This document shows positions 1 to 11,523 of a DNA stretch of 64,000 bases, in pieces. The notes under the pieces were generated by a model. That model searched no databases. It worked only from the letters and a program-made list of their open reading frames with translations, and was not told where the DNA came from. Origin of the DNA: Paraspadella gotoi (Eukaryota > Chaetognatha); NCBI GenBank assembly GCA_051294375.1, contig CM119266.1:110678-174677 (forward strand). Reading direction: 5' to 3'. The position numbers were made by a program, and so were the translations under genes. The first letter of the stretch is position 1. Each line of letters starts with the position of its first letter.

Positions 1-141
1 TCGTAGGAGTGGAAAAGAGTTCAAATTAGAAAACCAAAAGACACATTTATTTGAATTTTTTAAAGTTTTCTCTCTCTCTATCTCTCTCTGATTGATTGAA
101 TTGATTGATTGATTGATATGATTGCATTGATGAATGATTGA

Positions 142-460
142 TTGACCGACCAAATTAAGCCAATTGTGACAAAAATATGCCAGTTGACCAAATTCTTAAA
201 GTTGACCAAATTATGCCAGTTGACCAAATTCTGCAAGTTGATCAAGTTCTTGCAAGTTGACCAAATTATGCCTGTTGACCAATTATGCAGTTGCCAAATT
301 AGGCCAGTTGATAAAATTATGCCAGTGACTAATTATGCCGGTTGACCAAATTAATCTTAATTGATCAAATATGTCAGTTGACTAAATTATGTCAGTTGAC
401 CAAATTATGCAAGTTGATTAAATTAGTAAGTTGACCAAGTTAGCTTATTACCACTTAATT
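142..460. repeat. 19-bp minisatellite (TTGACCAAATTATGCCAG type)
   Basis: Degenerate head-to-tail copies of an 18-19 base unit, roughly TTGACCAAATTATGYMAG, run through this stretch. An open frame across it only reflects the repeat. The same unit forms a second array at about 34.18-34.50 kb with the same flanking sequence (TTAGCTTATTACCACTTAATT), so both arrays belong to one dispersed repeat. Confidence 0.85.
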
Positions 461-739
461 ATCGATTGACCTGGAATTTTGTATGTTGAGTAGAAAAGTG
501 TGTGATTGAACAGGAAACCAAGTTTCGCATGGAATCTTTTGAAGTGGATATAGTTTCAATGGAAAAAAACAAAAAACCTGTTTTCACTAATTGATTATGA
601 TTTTTTTCCTTTTATATTAAATGTATATGCAGGATGGATTAATAATCAAATAATTAATCACGCTAATTAATCAATTAGTCAATTAATTAATCAAAATTAA
701 TTATTCAGTCATCATCCGTCCATCCGTGCCACCTTAGAA

Positions 740-900
740 AAAGCTCCATTAACTCGTGATTGGCTGGTTGGATTGGAATGAAATTTTGTGTGTTGGTAGG
801 AAAGTGTGTGATAAAGCTGGATATAAAGTTTCGACGGAATCGTGTGAGTGAAATGAGTTTAAGTGGAAAAAACATAAGTCGAATTTAATAAAGTATTTTT
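740..900 (-). repeat. Copy of the dispersed 'TTTCCACTCGCACGATTCC' repeat
   Basis: Reverse-strand copy of a unit of about 130-180 bases that recurs throughout the window. On its other strand it reads AAATTTCATTCCAATCCAACC, CACACACTTTCC, TATATCCAGC and CACTYGCACGATTCC. Other copies lie near 5.04-5.18, 6.85-6.99, 18.87-18.95, 19.73-20.17, 20.40-20.86, 21.48-21.56, 31.80-31.88, 33.02-33.45, 34.51-34.68, 35.09-35.22, 38.96-39.05 and 39.66-39.73 kb. Two other elements (0.95-5.03 and 5.25-6.85 kb) are inserted into such copies. Confidence 0.8.
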
Positions 901-1348
901 TACTTATTTTAAGCAATAAGTACTTTAATTTAATCATAATTGGAATAAGGGACCGAAGCAAATTAAAAATATTACTATGGCCGCATACATACGGAAGTCG
1001 GTACAGTTATTACTAAGTAGTAATCAATTTTTAAACGGTTTTAAAGCTATAAGCGGCAAAAAAGTACCTAACATAACTAGGCGCACTACAGTTGAACATT
1101 ATTACATTATGCAAATGAGATTCACGAAATCATAAAAATTTTTTTTAAACGATTTTCAAAAATTTGAATGAAATTTCTTTATTTGTATAGTTTAAGCAGA
1201 ATTTCGTTATCTGGAATACCTAAACTATCATTTAAATCATAAAATCGAAAAATTACATTATATTTCAAAAATTGTCAATTGACAGACAAACAATCTAACA
1301 CGAAAATAGCTGCCAAATCAAAATAAACTATATTAGATACAAATTCAA

Positions 1349-4300
1349 TTACATAGCGTCTAGTGCCTTGACAAAGTCCTCCATATCAACACTTTTTCTA
1401 TAAGTTACCTTATCTAGGTAAATAATAAGATTTTCGCAATAAGTCTTGGCATTTAACTTTTTGTAGTGTTGCTTTAGCCTAAAAATTTGTGAATTCTTTG
1501 GAAAAGATACACACGAATCCCGAGCAAAACGAACTTCCAAATAAAGCCTATCTACTTTTTCTTCTTCTGAAATTGCTTTAGCTAAAAATTCTTTGACTTC
1601 TTTGGATGATATAAAAGGTCCACCTCTGCTTTTTAATTTTTGAAGATCCGAATTTCGACGTTGGTCTAAACTAAGTTGTTGAATTTCTTTCTGACTAAAA
1701 CCATCTTCCCGTAACTTTGCTTGTTTTTGTTCCCAAGCTTGCACTATAGCTGGTAAGATTTTCTGACTTTCCATCTGTCGAAAAGAATTAGAAATGTTTT
1801 TACCGCGAGTGAGATGTAATGATTTTCCTAAAACATGGGAGGTACTGGCAGTAGCAAGATTTTTAGCCCCACGAATTTTAAGTTCATAATTTATAGAACC
1901 AACTGAACGTTCCGCATCTAAATTGTTAATTGGGGCAGTTTTTAATTTGTTTTCATTCATATTTTCCAATGAAAGGTCAGTTGACTTATATTCACCAAAT
2001 GAAAAAATATCTCCCCGCTGTTTTTGCCATCCTTCTGCTAATCTTTGAGTGATAATTCGCAACATTTTGAGGACTTCAGTCTTGTAATAAATTTTTAATT
2101 TTTAATGTTTAAAATTTCTTTTTTATATTTTACTTCTTGAAAAATGCTCATGTTGTAAGAATTTTTCAACGGGAGCGTTTAACAAGTTTGCATAAAGACG
2201 TGGAAATGATTCTTTTAATTCTTCATAGGTTGTGAGTGAAGAAGACGTAAGTTTTACAAAAGGTTCAACAAGGTGAATTCCGAGTAGAGCTCCAACAACA
2301 CAAAATACACGTAAAAATTCCACATCTTCAAAACAACGAACAATGCAGGCCAGATTGTTCGTAACAGAATCAAATTTTTGTAAGAATGACGTGATATCTT
2401 TATCATGATACAAGATTACAGCACAAAGAAAAGGGAATCTGGTAAATCGTTCTGAAGCTAAGCGAATTGAAACATTTTGTTTGGGAGAGATATGAATATC
2501 AAATTCACTTGCTTTGTTCCAACTCTTATGGTCAAAATCATGAGATATCAGACGTGATGAACAATCTAAAAACTGAGTAATTATCGATTCATGGGAATTA
2601 GGGGTTAAATTAAAGGAGGCAAAAATTTTTTCCTGTCCGATTGATTGCTCAATTTCTTTAAAAGTTGAGTCGATTTTCCGATTGAACATTAAAACTGGAT
2701 GAACGTGACATAAAAGATGTTTTGGGATATGATCAACATTGAGTTCATCAGCAAGCAGTTTTTCGACTTCCAGATTGTGAGCAGTGGAGTCTGTCATGAC
2801 GAAGTCTAATTTGTTGTAAATACTTTCCACCGAGATGCCACCAACAGTTGACAAAATCGTGAGTATTGTTTTCTGAAATAAAAAGGAAACGCCTCTAAAT
2901 ATCTTTTGTATTTTTAACGTGAATGAATCAAATTTAATAATCTGGATATCTATAACCCCATAAAAAAAATGTCTAGTTAATTAATGTATTATTTAAAATA
3001 AAGACAATGTTAGCGATAATTTTTTTTGGAAGGAAAAAATTACATTTTAAAATGTTTACTTTCTTCAAGGTTCAATAGATTTTGTTTTATATAAAAATGT
3101 AAAAACGGAAAACAAGAAAGAAAGAAAGAAAGAAAGAAAAAAAAGAAAGAAAGAAAAAGAAAGAAAGAAAGAAGAAGAAGAAAGAAAGAAAGAAAGAAAA
3201 AAAGAAAGAAAGAAAGAAAAGAAAGAAGAGAAAGAAGAAACAATCGATGTAAAAAATAATGATATATTTTTAACTAGTATGCCAAAAAAATTAATCGTTT
3301 CTAAGCTCAAGGCCAAAACAAAACTTAAGATATTTAGATATTTTAATATTAAAATTATTAAATCTAAGTTAAACAATATATGCTCAAATTTCGATTCTCA
3401 CCTTCAAATCTTTAAGATTAGCTCGAGTTTCACTTGAAATAGACAAAGTCGGAAGTGGATGATAAGATCCATCAATATTGATTCCTTGTACAGAAAACGA
3501 TCCTGTTCCTTGTTTCTTCGAACCATCATCGTGATAAGTTATGGAAGATTTATCATTTGAATGGACAATTTTTTCCACGATTTGATTCAAGGCAAATAAT
3601 TCTCTTACACGACTTTCCCGTCGATTGTTTGCTGAGGCAGGGGCAGTGTCAAGATCAATTTTAGTTTTGTCTTCATCAAAAAACTTCCAAGGGAGACCAA
3701 ATAAATTGTTTGCTGTAAGAATAACGGCTGCCACAGCTTGATTATCTGAACAATGATATTTAGATTTTAATATTGTAATAGTTTCATAATATTCAGGTTT
3801 AACTCGATTTATTGACTTTCACAAATGACGATAAGTTTCAGGGATTTCTCCAGCGTACGCGGAATCTTGACACAATTTTCTTCGTTTTGCACCCAAATCA
3901 TTCAAGTCCTCTTCATTGGGAATAAAATTTGGGTCAGATGGGTCATCAAACTTATCAAAAAACTTTTCTATATCAGCGTCCATCAATTTTTCTTTTTCAT
4001 TAATCAGAGCATACTCTTTTGCTTTTTTTTCCCTTTCTTCAAATGACTTGGTTTCTCTTTCTTTACGCTCGGCACTTTTTTTCCATTGCCGATCGACAAA
4101 ATTATCGCAAAACATTTTTCGTTCGCTTCTTTGGTCATCCAAAAACTTTTTTTCAATCTCAGTCATGCTCACTCCATAAAAAAGTTCTTGGCGTTTGTTC
4201 CGTTGTTCGTCTGCGCAAGCGATGTCAAAGAGATGAGTTGAGATTCGATCAAAAAAGATCTTGACGGAGGATTTCCAATCTGTATCTCGACGAGCAACAG

Positions 4301-4760
4301 GGGCTTTTTGAAAACCACGAAATTCGTCAAAGAGTTTCATTACCTAAAGTTAGGTCAACAACATGTTTATTGTATTCCCATAAATATAAATTTTAAAAAA
4401 AGTTTTAAAACATGTGCAAACCTGTTCTTTTATTCTTCTATATGTCTTTGTATACACGTTGCAGTGAATCCAAATGTCAATCAGATTATACGTTATCAAT
4501 TTTAATGACTCGTCAAGTGTAACGCGTTGCGATTTAAAATGAATAAACCTGATTTATTATTATATATTATATATATATATTATTAGTTTTAATTATATTA
4601 TTGAAGTAAACAATAAAAAATAAAGTATTGACATTATACAACGAAATACCTGGAGAACATGAAGTTCTAATGGTAAGACACCGGTTGGGAAATCTAGAGT
4701 TGCAGACAATGTAACATCCCCCAAAGGTACAAGGCAGGAAGAACGTAAAAGCGTAGGCAT
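1349..4760 (-). CDS. Uncharacterised RNase H-like (DDE-type) transposase candidate, six exons
   Basis: Minus-strand exons fit 4760-4650, 4548-4422, 4343-3830, 3745-3402, 2872-2134 and 2073-1349, about 850 residues. The last four join in phase. Exon 3 begins MKLFDEFRGF and has a charged, coiled-coil-like middle. Exon 4 carries YHDDGS before a strand-like stretch, a candidate first catalytic Asp. Exon 5 carries MTDSTAHN followed by LLCHVHP, resembling the second Asp and CxxH of hAT-type RNase H folds. Exon 6 carries LDAERSVG followed by IRGAKNL, resembling the hAT C-terminal ER motif. I recognise the overall sequence as a type seen in many copies, unnamed, in marine invertebrates. Its place between terminal inverted repeats supports a transposase. 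Weak points: the exon 3 donor is GTCATT, and exons 1 and 2 do not join in phase (one base off), so the copy may be damaged or exon 1 may be wrong. An AAAG microsatellite (3113-3240) fills the intron between exons 4 and 5. Confidence 0.7.
3113..3240. repeat. (AAAG)n microsatellite in a transposase intron
   Basis: Nearly pure AAAG/AAG repeats lie inside the intron between exons at 2872 and 3402. Phe/Ser-rich open frames across it are repeat artefacts. Confidence 0.9.
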
Positions 4761-5249
4761 CTTTTAAAAAGTATTAACTCGCTCTTTCTGATCTAGCTCG
4801 GCAGATTTCTAGAAAAAAAAATCTTGTTGTGTCTTTTGTTTTTAGCGAGATACCGACTCGATCCGATAGGAAAAATGAAAGAAAATCGAAGCAATTACAC
4901 TACGAATAAAATAATTTTTGCGCCAGCTTGTCTTAAAATACTTAGGCAATATTACTTCTTAATTCTCTAAAAAAATCATACTACCAATAGAAAATTTGGT
5001 ATAGGGCATGATTCAAATTTGCTTCGGTCCCTAATTTGGATGGATAGATTGAGTTGAAATTTTTTGTGTGGGTAGAAAAATGTGTAACGATGCTTGATAT
5101 AAAGTTTAAGTGGAAACGTACGAGTGGAAATGAGTTTAAATGAAAAAAAATATGAGTCACATTTACTTGAATCTTTTTACTTATTTTAACCCATAATAGA
5201 TTGAGATGAAATTATTTGTTTCAGAGTCATGATTTGGCAGAAGATTTAG

Positions 5250-6854
5250 TAGTTAATAGTTTGATTTGGTCTTTTCATGCCAATAATATAAGAAAAGGAC
5301 AATACAAATTATTTCTGGAAGAAACATAATATTTATATTTAAAGAAGCACTGATCTTCAGAGAACTTCTGTCTCCCTCAAAGGTGCATAACAAATTAACA
5401 CAAAAATTTACAAATACAGTTTTAGGTAAGGTTTCTACTCTTCCATTTGGCTGAAATCCATTCCCTTTTAACTGTTGTTCTGAATGTTTTTTTACAAAAT
5501 CTTGAAAATAGGCATTAAGCCCTAGGAATTTATCATTAGCTAATTTTAATATTGATAATTTTACCTTTTTGGCGTCATTATGTGGATGATATTTTAAATA
5601 TATTCCACCAAGTTTTGATATTGAAGCTTTTATGACATACATTAATTCTTTTGAACCAAGAATTCAGTTTACTTTTGAATCACAAACTACAAATGAATTT
5701 TCTTTCCTGGATATAAGATTTTAAATGAAAATGGATGCATTGAAACTAGTGTATTTAGAAAGAAAAACGCACACAAATTTATATACCTATTTCTCTTCCT
5801 TTTGTGATTTCAAATCTAAAAAATCTATTATTGAAACCAGTACTAGAAGAGCCTTAAAATATTGTTCTAACTGAACAGTTGTTAAAGGATGAATTGACTT
5901 TAATAGAATCTGTTTCTGTTGCAAATGGATGGGACAGAGAAAAGGCAAAAGAAGTAATATTAAAAACTGAAAGCAAAGGTTCAAGAAGAGGAATTACAAA
6001 AACTAAAGAAATCCTATTATATTTGATGAAATCAAAAAACAAAATAAAGTAGAACAATTAACTAAACAAAGAATGACAGTTCCTTTTCCTGGACCTGTAA
6101 TAGCTTCTACTTTAAATAGGATATGTAAACGTTTTAATAATTTTACCTGCTTACAAAAGTTGTAATACAATTAACAAAACCTAATTAAACTTAAAGATCC
6201 GGTCCCTGATGAACAAAAATCTGGTATTGTTTATCAAATCCCTTTAAAATGTGGTAAAATGTAACATTGGGGAAACTGACAGGTTGTGGGAAAAAAGAAA
6301 ATCGGAACATAAGAATTATGTAAAAGATAATAAAATAAAAGATTCTGCTATTTTAGACATCTTTTTGATTGCACTAATACCTGTCAATTTCCTAACCCAG
6401 GGTTATTTGGGATGAATGTAAAAAATTAGAAACAGAAAATAATAAATTAAAAAGATTGTCCTTAGAAAGTATTCATATTAAAAAGAATAAACTTAAAACA
6501 GTAAATAGAAATGAAGGAAATGTAGCACTGAATGGGACAAGGCTCTTAAGGTCACCTTTGAAAATAAAAGACAAAAAACAATTTGGTTTAAGGTCATCTC
6601 AAGCCTATAGAATTCAAAGGCAGAGAAGAGAAAGAAATGGCCAGAGTGAGGAGAATGGATTTTCAGCCAAAGGGAAGAGTAGAAACCTTACCTAAAACTG
6701 TTTTGTAAATTTTGTGTTAATTTGTTATGCACCTTTGAGGGAGACAGAAGTCTCTGAAGATAGTGCTTATTTAAATATAAATATTATGTTACTTCCAAGA
6801 TAATTGTTTCCTTTTATATTATTGGCATGAAAAGACCAAATCAAACTATTAACT
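5250..6854 (+). mobile_element. PLE-1: 5'-truncated Penelope-like element with inverted 3' end
   Basis: Outer ends are inverted copies beginning TAGTTAATAGTTTGATTTGG. The homologous arms run about 5250-5470 and 6640-6854. Between them, reading forward, are broken reverse transcriptase and GIY-YIG coding sequences. A 5'-truncated copy with a partial inverted copy of its own 3' end attached upstream is a configuration known for Penelope-like elements. It sits inside a copy of the dispersed repeat: AGATTGAGATGAAATT occurs on both sides. An open frame of 129 codons on the minus strand (5253-5642) is an antisense shadow. Confidence 0.8.
5480..6700 (+). pseudogene. Penelope-type reverse transcriptase (C-terminal half) plus GIY-YIG endonuclease, broken
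   Basis: Reading across frame changes, the order is as expected for a Penelope protein. RHYVDDI, the RT catalytic Y-x-D-D, is at about 5570. SFLDI is at about 5700. The typical THTNLYIPF stretch is at about 5770, and LLKDELTLIESVSVANGW at about 5880. A GIY-YIG nuclease starts at about 6200, with GIVYQIPLKCGK followed after a one-base shift by IGETD, WEKRKSEHK, then SAILD and a C-terminal IHIKKNKLKTVNRNEGN. Several stops and frameshifts mean no intact protein. These motifs identify the family well. The element is a relic and non-autonomous. Confidence 0.85.
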
Positions 6855-7059
6855 AGATTGAGATGAAATTTTATGAGCGGGTAGGAAAGTGTGTGAAGAA
6901 GCAAGATATAAAGTTTTGACGGAATTTTGCCAGTGGAAATTAGTTTAAATGGAAAAAACATAAGTCACATTTACTTGAATCTTTATTATTTATGATTACT
7001 ATATTTATGATTACTAATAAATGTTTTAATTATTTAATTAATGAATTAATTAATGTGAA

Positions 7060-7340
7060 AAAATGATGCAATTTAAAAAAATTATGCAAGTTGAAAAAAT
7101 GATGCAAGCAGAAAATGATGCAAGTCAAAAAAATCCTAAAAGCATAAGGATCGTCGCAATTGCAAAGAGAGAGATAGAGAGAGAGAGAGAAGAAGAGCAG
7201 AAAATGAGCATAAGGATCGTCGCAATTGCAAGAGAGAGAGAGAGAGAGAGCAGAAAAATGAGCATAAGGATCGTTTGCTGCAAAGAGGAGGAGAGAGAGA
7301 GAGGAGAAGAGAGAGAGATCCGAGAAAAAAATTAGCAAAT
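7060..7340 (+). repeat. Tandem repeat of about 55-60 bp with GA tracts
   Basis: Three units each start near ATGAGCATAAGGATCGTCGC, followed by AATTGCAA and a GA tract. They start at about 7138, 7204 and 7257. Single copies of the same core occur, in either orientation, near 14.26 and 31.95 kb inside the AATT-rich repeat. Short open frames here are repeat artefacts. Confidence 0.75.
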
Positions 7341-8990
7341 AAAAAGGTTGTTATTTTACTCACTGAATAAAAATACTTAAAATACTTACAAAATACATAA
7401 AATTGATAAAATTATTATTCCGATAACATTGTTTAATCACAGCATAATTCTCTCGATTATACTGCTGCAGTCACAGCGCGGCAGCTCTCAAAATATGTGA
7501 CACTCTGTCTTATAATCTTACTTCAATACCCACGTCTCTCCCACATGGAGGGACACAGACCGCCACACTCTCAGACTCTACCGCTTCATTTACCTACGTA
7601 CCAAGTTGGTCCCCCCTAATATCTAATCTGAACCGGCGTCCCCACCTCGCCTACATCTGGTCACCGCCCACTACGGCGTCCTCGTCAATCCGTACCTACT
7701 GTCACACTGCCATCTGCTAGCCAGGCTGTCTCATCCAATAACAGAATGTTGTCCTTTTTTCCCTCTCTCTAGAATGAACTAAATTCGCATCTTTCAGATA
7801 TCTAGTAACTTTAGTATATAGAGGTTCATGTATAACCAATTTTTATACTAATCGTCCATATGCAACCAAGATGACAAAAAAAGTAACTTTCCACTTTAAA
7901 TCTACACTGGTGATATTTTTTATTTCCTGACAGGACACTCTGCGGTGTTCTTGATTGTCAGACGCCTTAAACAAGTTAAACCACGAAAGTCATCGCTCCT
8001 GAGCGTCACCTGTATATAATACTTTTTCAAACTTTTGAGCCCCAATAAACTTGCGCGTTTTAAAAATACGCAAAACAAGCCTTAAAAATCATTGATCATC
8101 ATCTATTATTCGGCACCTGAATTTTTATTTTTTTAAATTGTCAGTCTATCTTAATTATTTCTAAATAAATCATTTTAAAAAGTTGTCCGCATATAATAAA
8201 CCTGTTATCAAGCTTTGTGAAGGCTCTCATCGCTCAGATATCATATAAAAAAATTGATAAGCAAAAATTTTTAAAAATTTATCTTTCATTTCATATTATT
8301 TAATAGTCCGCCTTAACGCATGATATTATTTGAGTGCCGGTAGAAGTTCTAGTTTTCTAACTCGTTCCGGCCTTTACGATATCATAGTAAGGTCACAAGC
8401 CAACAATCTTTGAAGCACTACTTTTGACCCTGAACTCGTCTATGAGTTTCCTGCTTATAATACCACATTATAATATTTCCTGATTCCTCGCTTTTACAGT
8501 ACTTAAATCCAGATGTTATTTTCAATGTACTCTACAATTTCTTTAATTCAGTCTGTTCGACTTGGCGCTTGTGTTGGCACTCTGAAGTATTCTTAATAGT
8601 TTGAGCATGAACGGTACTTATATAGCATGAGATATTATTCACTGAAAATCTTCATGTGGTACCGTGCCACATTATGCCACAGAAGTGGGACAATGGAGAT
8701 GTGGAGATAACACACAAGATAAATAAGTCCACATTTACCACTGTCTGAATCTTGTATATATGTTATATGATTATTACTACATAACATGGCTGTTGTGCTG
8801 AAATTACGAACTAGTAAATTAATAAACACATTGATCTCTTTCTAACATTCTCAAATGCAAGTCATTAAGTAATTCACTATCACATAATTCTAAATTTAAT
8901 AGATTAATAATTAAATGGTACGAAACACGAATCTGATTCGTCCAATCGTTTAAAAAAATCTTAAAATTCAATAAAGATCGTCCAGCAATG
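7340..8990. other. Intergenic, no gene recognised
   Basis: Mixed AT-rich sequence with no convincing exon or RNA gene. The part near 8100-8400 is a diverged relative of sequence near 39.1-39.5 kb, sharing AACTTCTAGTTTT and GTTCCGGCC, so it is probably an old MITE-like element. Confidence 0.5.
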
Positions 8991-8999
8991 TCACAAATA

Positions 9000-9352
9000 T
9001 CAGCCAGATAATGAATAGACGAGAGATTGATATGAGACGAGCTGAGAGGAGAGTAAAGACGAGAGAGAGAGAAGTGAAGACGATAAGAAATAAAAGCTAT
9101 GAGGATATTTCGGTTTGTTTTGAGTAAGAAATGTAAACACAACACATATGTTTAAATAATGTCTTAATCCAAATTTAAGTGACATCGATTGACATGATTA
9201 GAAGTTGAAATATAAATTTAAAATTAATTATTACATATAATTTTTAGATTGGTTGTACCAATTTCATATTAAAATAAATTAATTAATTAATTAATCGATT
9301 AATTAATTAATTAATTAATTATCGTAGGCAGATCCGACATTGTTTGCTCAAA
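9000..9352 (-). repeat. AATT-rich dispersed repeat, minus copy
   Basis: It ends in an AATTAATT palindromic array around ATCGAT, followed by GTAGGCAGATCCGACATTG and TTTGCTCAAACTTG. The same block occurs at 13.97-14.34 (plus), 20.28-20.40 (plus) and 31.90-32.24 kb (minus). CT/GA repeats and a GTCTTAATC or GTCCTAACC boundary lie on its other side. Confidence 0.75.
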
Positions 9353-9865
9353 CTTGTTATACATAAGATATTTATACAAATATACATATTGACTCACATA
9401 TGTATATTTTGAACAGTTTGCCTTGAATGATCAAAAAGTAAATCGATGTTTAACGCAGTGGGATGTCGACAAGAAAGAGAAAATAATGTTTATGCAACCC
9501 CCAGTGAGTAATGGATCCAACTAATAAAAAAAATAAGACATCAATACGGCCTTTGGGAAAGTTCAATGGGAAGGGTCAATGTTATTGGCGAGTCGGCCGC
9601 TTTCCTCTCCTTTGCCTCCCCCCCCACCCCCTTCTCTCAATTCATCCCACAGGATTTCTATTCGACCCGAGGGGGAAAAAGTTTTTTCTCCGGTCAAATG
9701 GCTAACGTCTCATTGATCACTTGTTCACTTGGTCGATGAGCAATGGACATTCGGTTGGTGCCCCATCGTCTAGATGGCTCGTCGCAAAAAGAATAAATAT
9801 CTCTTTCCTTTGCTTGAACAAACTTTAGCACGTGACTTATTTAAAGGTTCCTTTCTGCTTTTCGT

Positions 9866-10000
<135 letters not shown>

Positions 10001-10429
10001 CCATATTTTTTTGGGTCGCAATGAGGCTATGAGGCAGGCGACATGGTCTTTTTTTTTAAAAGAATCTTTCCGCCGTCACACTTACATACTTTCATGGTAT
10101 TCGCTTACATTACATTCACTTACATACTTTCATGGAATTCGCTATCAAAGTCTCATCGTCGTCATTATCGTCGCCTTCGTCATCGCCGCAATCCCTTCGA
10201 CCTCATTTTTCCGCTCCTCTATACATGCAGGACGCAAATAATGTCGACTAATAAAAACGCCCATGACGCCATCTACGACGATAACGACGCTGATGACGAC
10301 GACCACGCCATCGCCAACGCCACCTATGACGATCATAAAGACCCACCGCTAGTCGGCGCGGATATTACGGACGTCGTCGCCCACGTCGCTTCTCGAGAAT
10401 CGCCAACGCCAGCAGAAATTGCCGCAACG

Positions 10430-10660
10430 ACGTCGACAATATCGTCGTCGTGGTTGTTGTCGTGGTTGTTGTCATCGTTGTTGTCGTCGTCGTTGTCGTC
10501 GTAGTTGCCCAGGACGCCTCGCTAGTAGTCGTCGTCGTCGTTGTCGTCGTTGTCGTCGTCGTAGATGCCCAGGACGCCTCGCTCGTAGTCGTCGTTGTCG
10601 TCGTGGTCGTCGTTGTTGTCGTTGTTGTCGTCGTAGATGCCCAGGACGCCTCGCTAGTAG
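10430..10660. repeat. GTC-rich minisatellite with a conserved 30-bp core
   Basis: Runs of GTC/GTT triplets alternate with a core, GCCCAGGACGCCTCGCT, at about 10507, 10567 and 10642, spaced 60-75 bases. The minus strand would read poly-Thr blocks separated by SEASWAS in an open frame at 10365-10805. The plus strand reads poly-Val with DAQDASL. I do not claim it is coding. A mucin-like exon is the alternative. Confidence 0.75.
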
Positions 10661-11523
10661 TCCAAGCTCGAGCGGCGAACTTTTGCCATACGGTGACTTC
10701 CGCTAAATGACGAACCGCCAAGCCGCTCACTGAAAATATACTAAATTGACGTGAATTTTTACTTGTCGCCTTCAACCCTGTTTCTCTATTTCTCATTTTG
10801 TTCACTCCAAATGTCTAACGACGCTATCACAGCTCTCTGTCCCTTAAGATCACATCTTTTTCGTCAGATCTCCATTTCTCTATTTCGATCTTACCTCGGG
10901 CGAATTTGTTCTCATTCTCTCTCCGCTTTTTTTTCAATCCAAACATCACTCCTTTCGTCTTGTTCTTTCTCATCTCATTCGTCCCATCACATTCTGTATT
11001 TAAGTCTCATAAATCCCTCAGTCAACCCTTCTATCTTTGACCCAACGAGACCGAATCCTCCGAAATCTCATCACGATATCCGTAACTTAACTTGCCCCGT
11101 GCCGACCGTGACATCAAGTTCGATCCCCATCCCCTTTTCCCCTCCTATCGAATTCTTCATCCCCTTATCCCCTTCATCCCCTCCTATCTAATTCTTCATC
11201 CCCTTATCCCCTTCATCCCCGAATGGTCCCATCGCGTGTTGGAAGTCATTCACTACGTGGCTCCGCCTTCACGCAACGCGTGCCAGGTACTCGAAAATCA
11301 GGCGCGGATCAGGCGCGGTCTCATCACCGGTGGCCGTCGCCTCGGCCCCCATCTGTTTGGTGCTTATAATCTCTAATCGTCGTTCATCTTGAATATTTGG
11401 CACTATTTTCCGAAAAACCCCTATTCCGGTTCCTTTATTGATTGCTAACATAATTTTAACACAATAGTATTATTTAAACCCCTTTTGTCCTTTCTTCATG
11501 GTTACCCCGTCCCATCTCCAGAC

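Larger units (their letters stand above)
948..5032 (-). mobile_element. 4.1-kb DNA transposon with 17-bp terminal inverted repeats
   Basis: The 17 bases AGGGACCGAAGCAAATT at 948-964 are repeated exactly, inverted, at 5016-5032. The interval encloses only the minus-strand gene described next. Both flanks are halves of one copy of the dispersed repeat: the left flank ends in ATAATTGGA and the right begins AATTTGGATGG. The target word AATTGGA is therefore present on both sides, imperfectly and with three extra bases on the left. I infer a complete autonomous cut-and-paste element. RNase H-like motifs and a CxxH in its gene suggest a divergent hAT-like group, but the superfamily is not proven. 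Confidence 0.75.

Noticed and set aside
142-460. CRISPR-like array
   Set aside because: Units are contiguous 19-mers without spacers, in an animal genome.
5253-5642. 129-codon minus-strand frame
   Set aside because: Antisense to Penelope RT sequence containing YVDD on the plus strand.
11269-11451. 60-codon minus-strand frame with protein-like composition
   Set aside because: No recognised family, splice sites or conservation visible; left uncalled.
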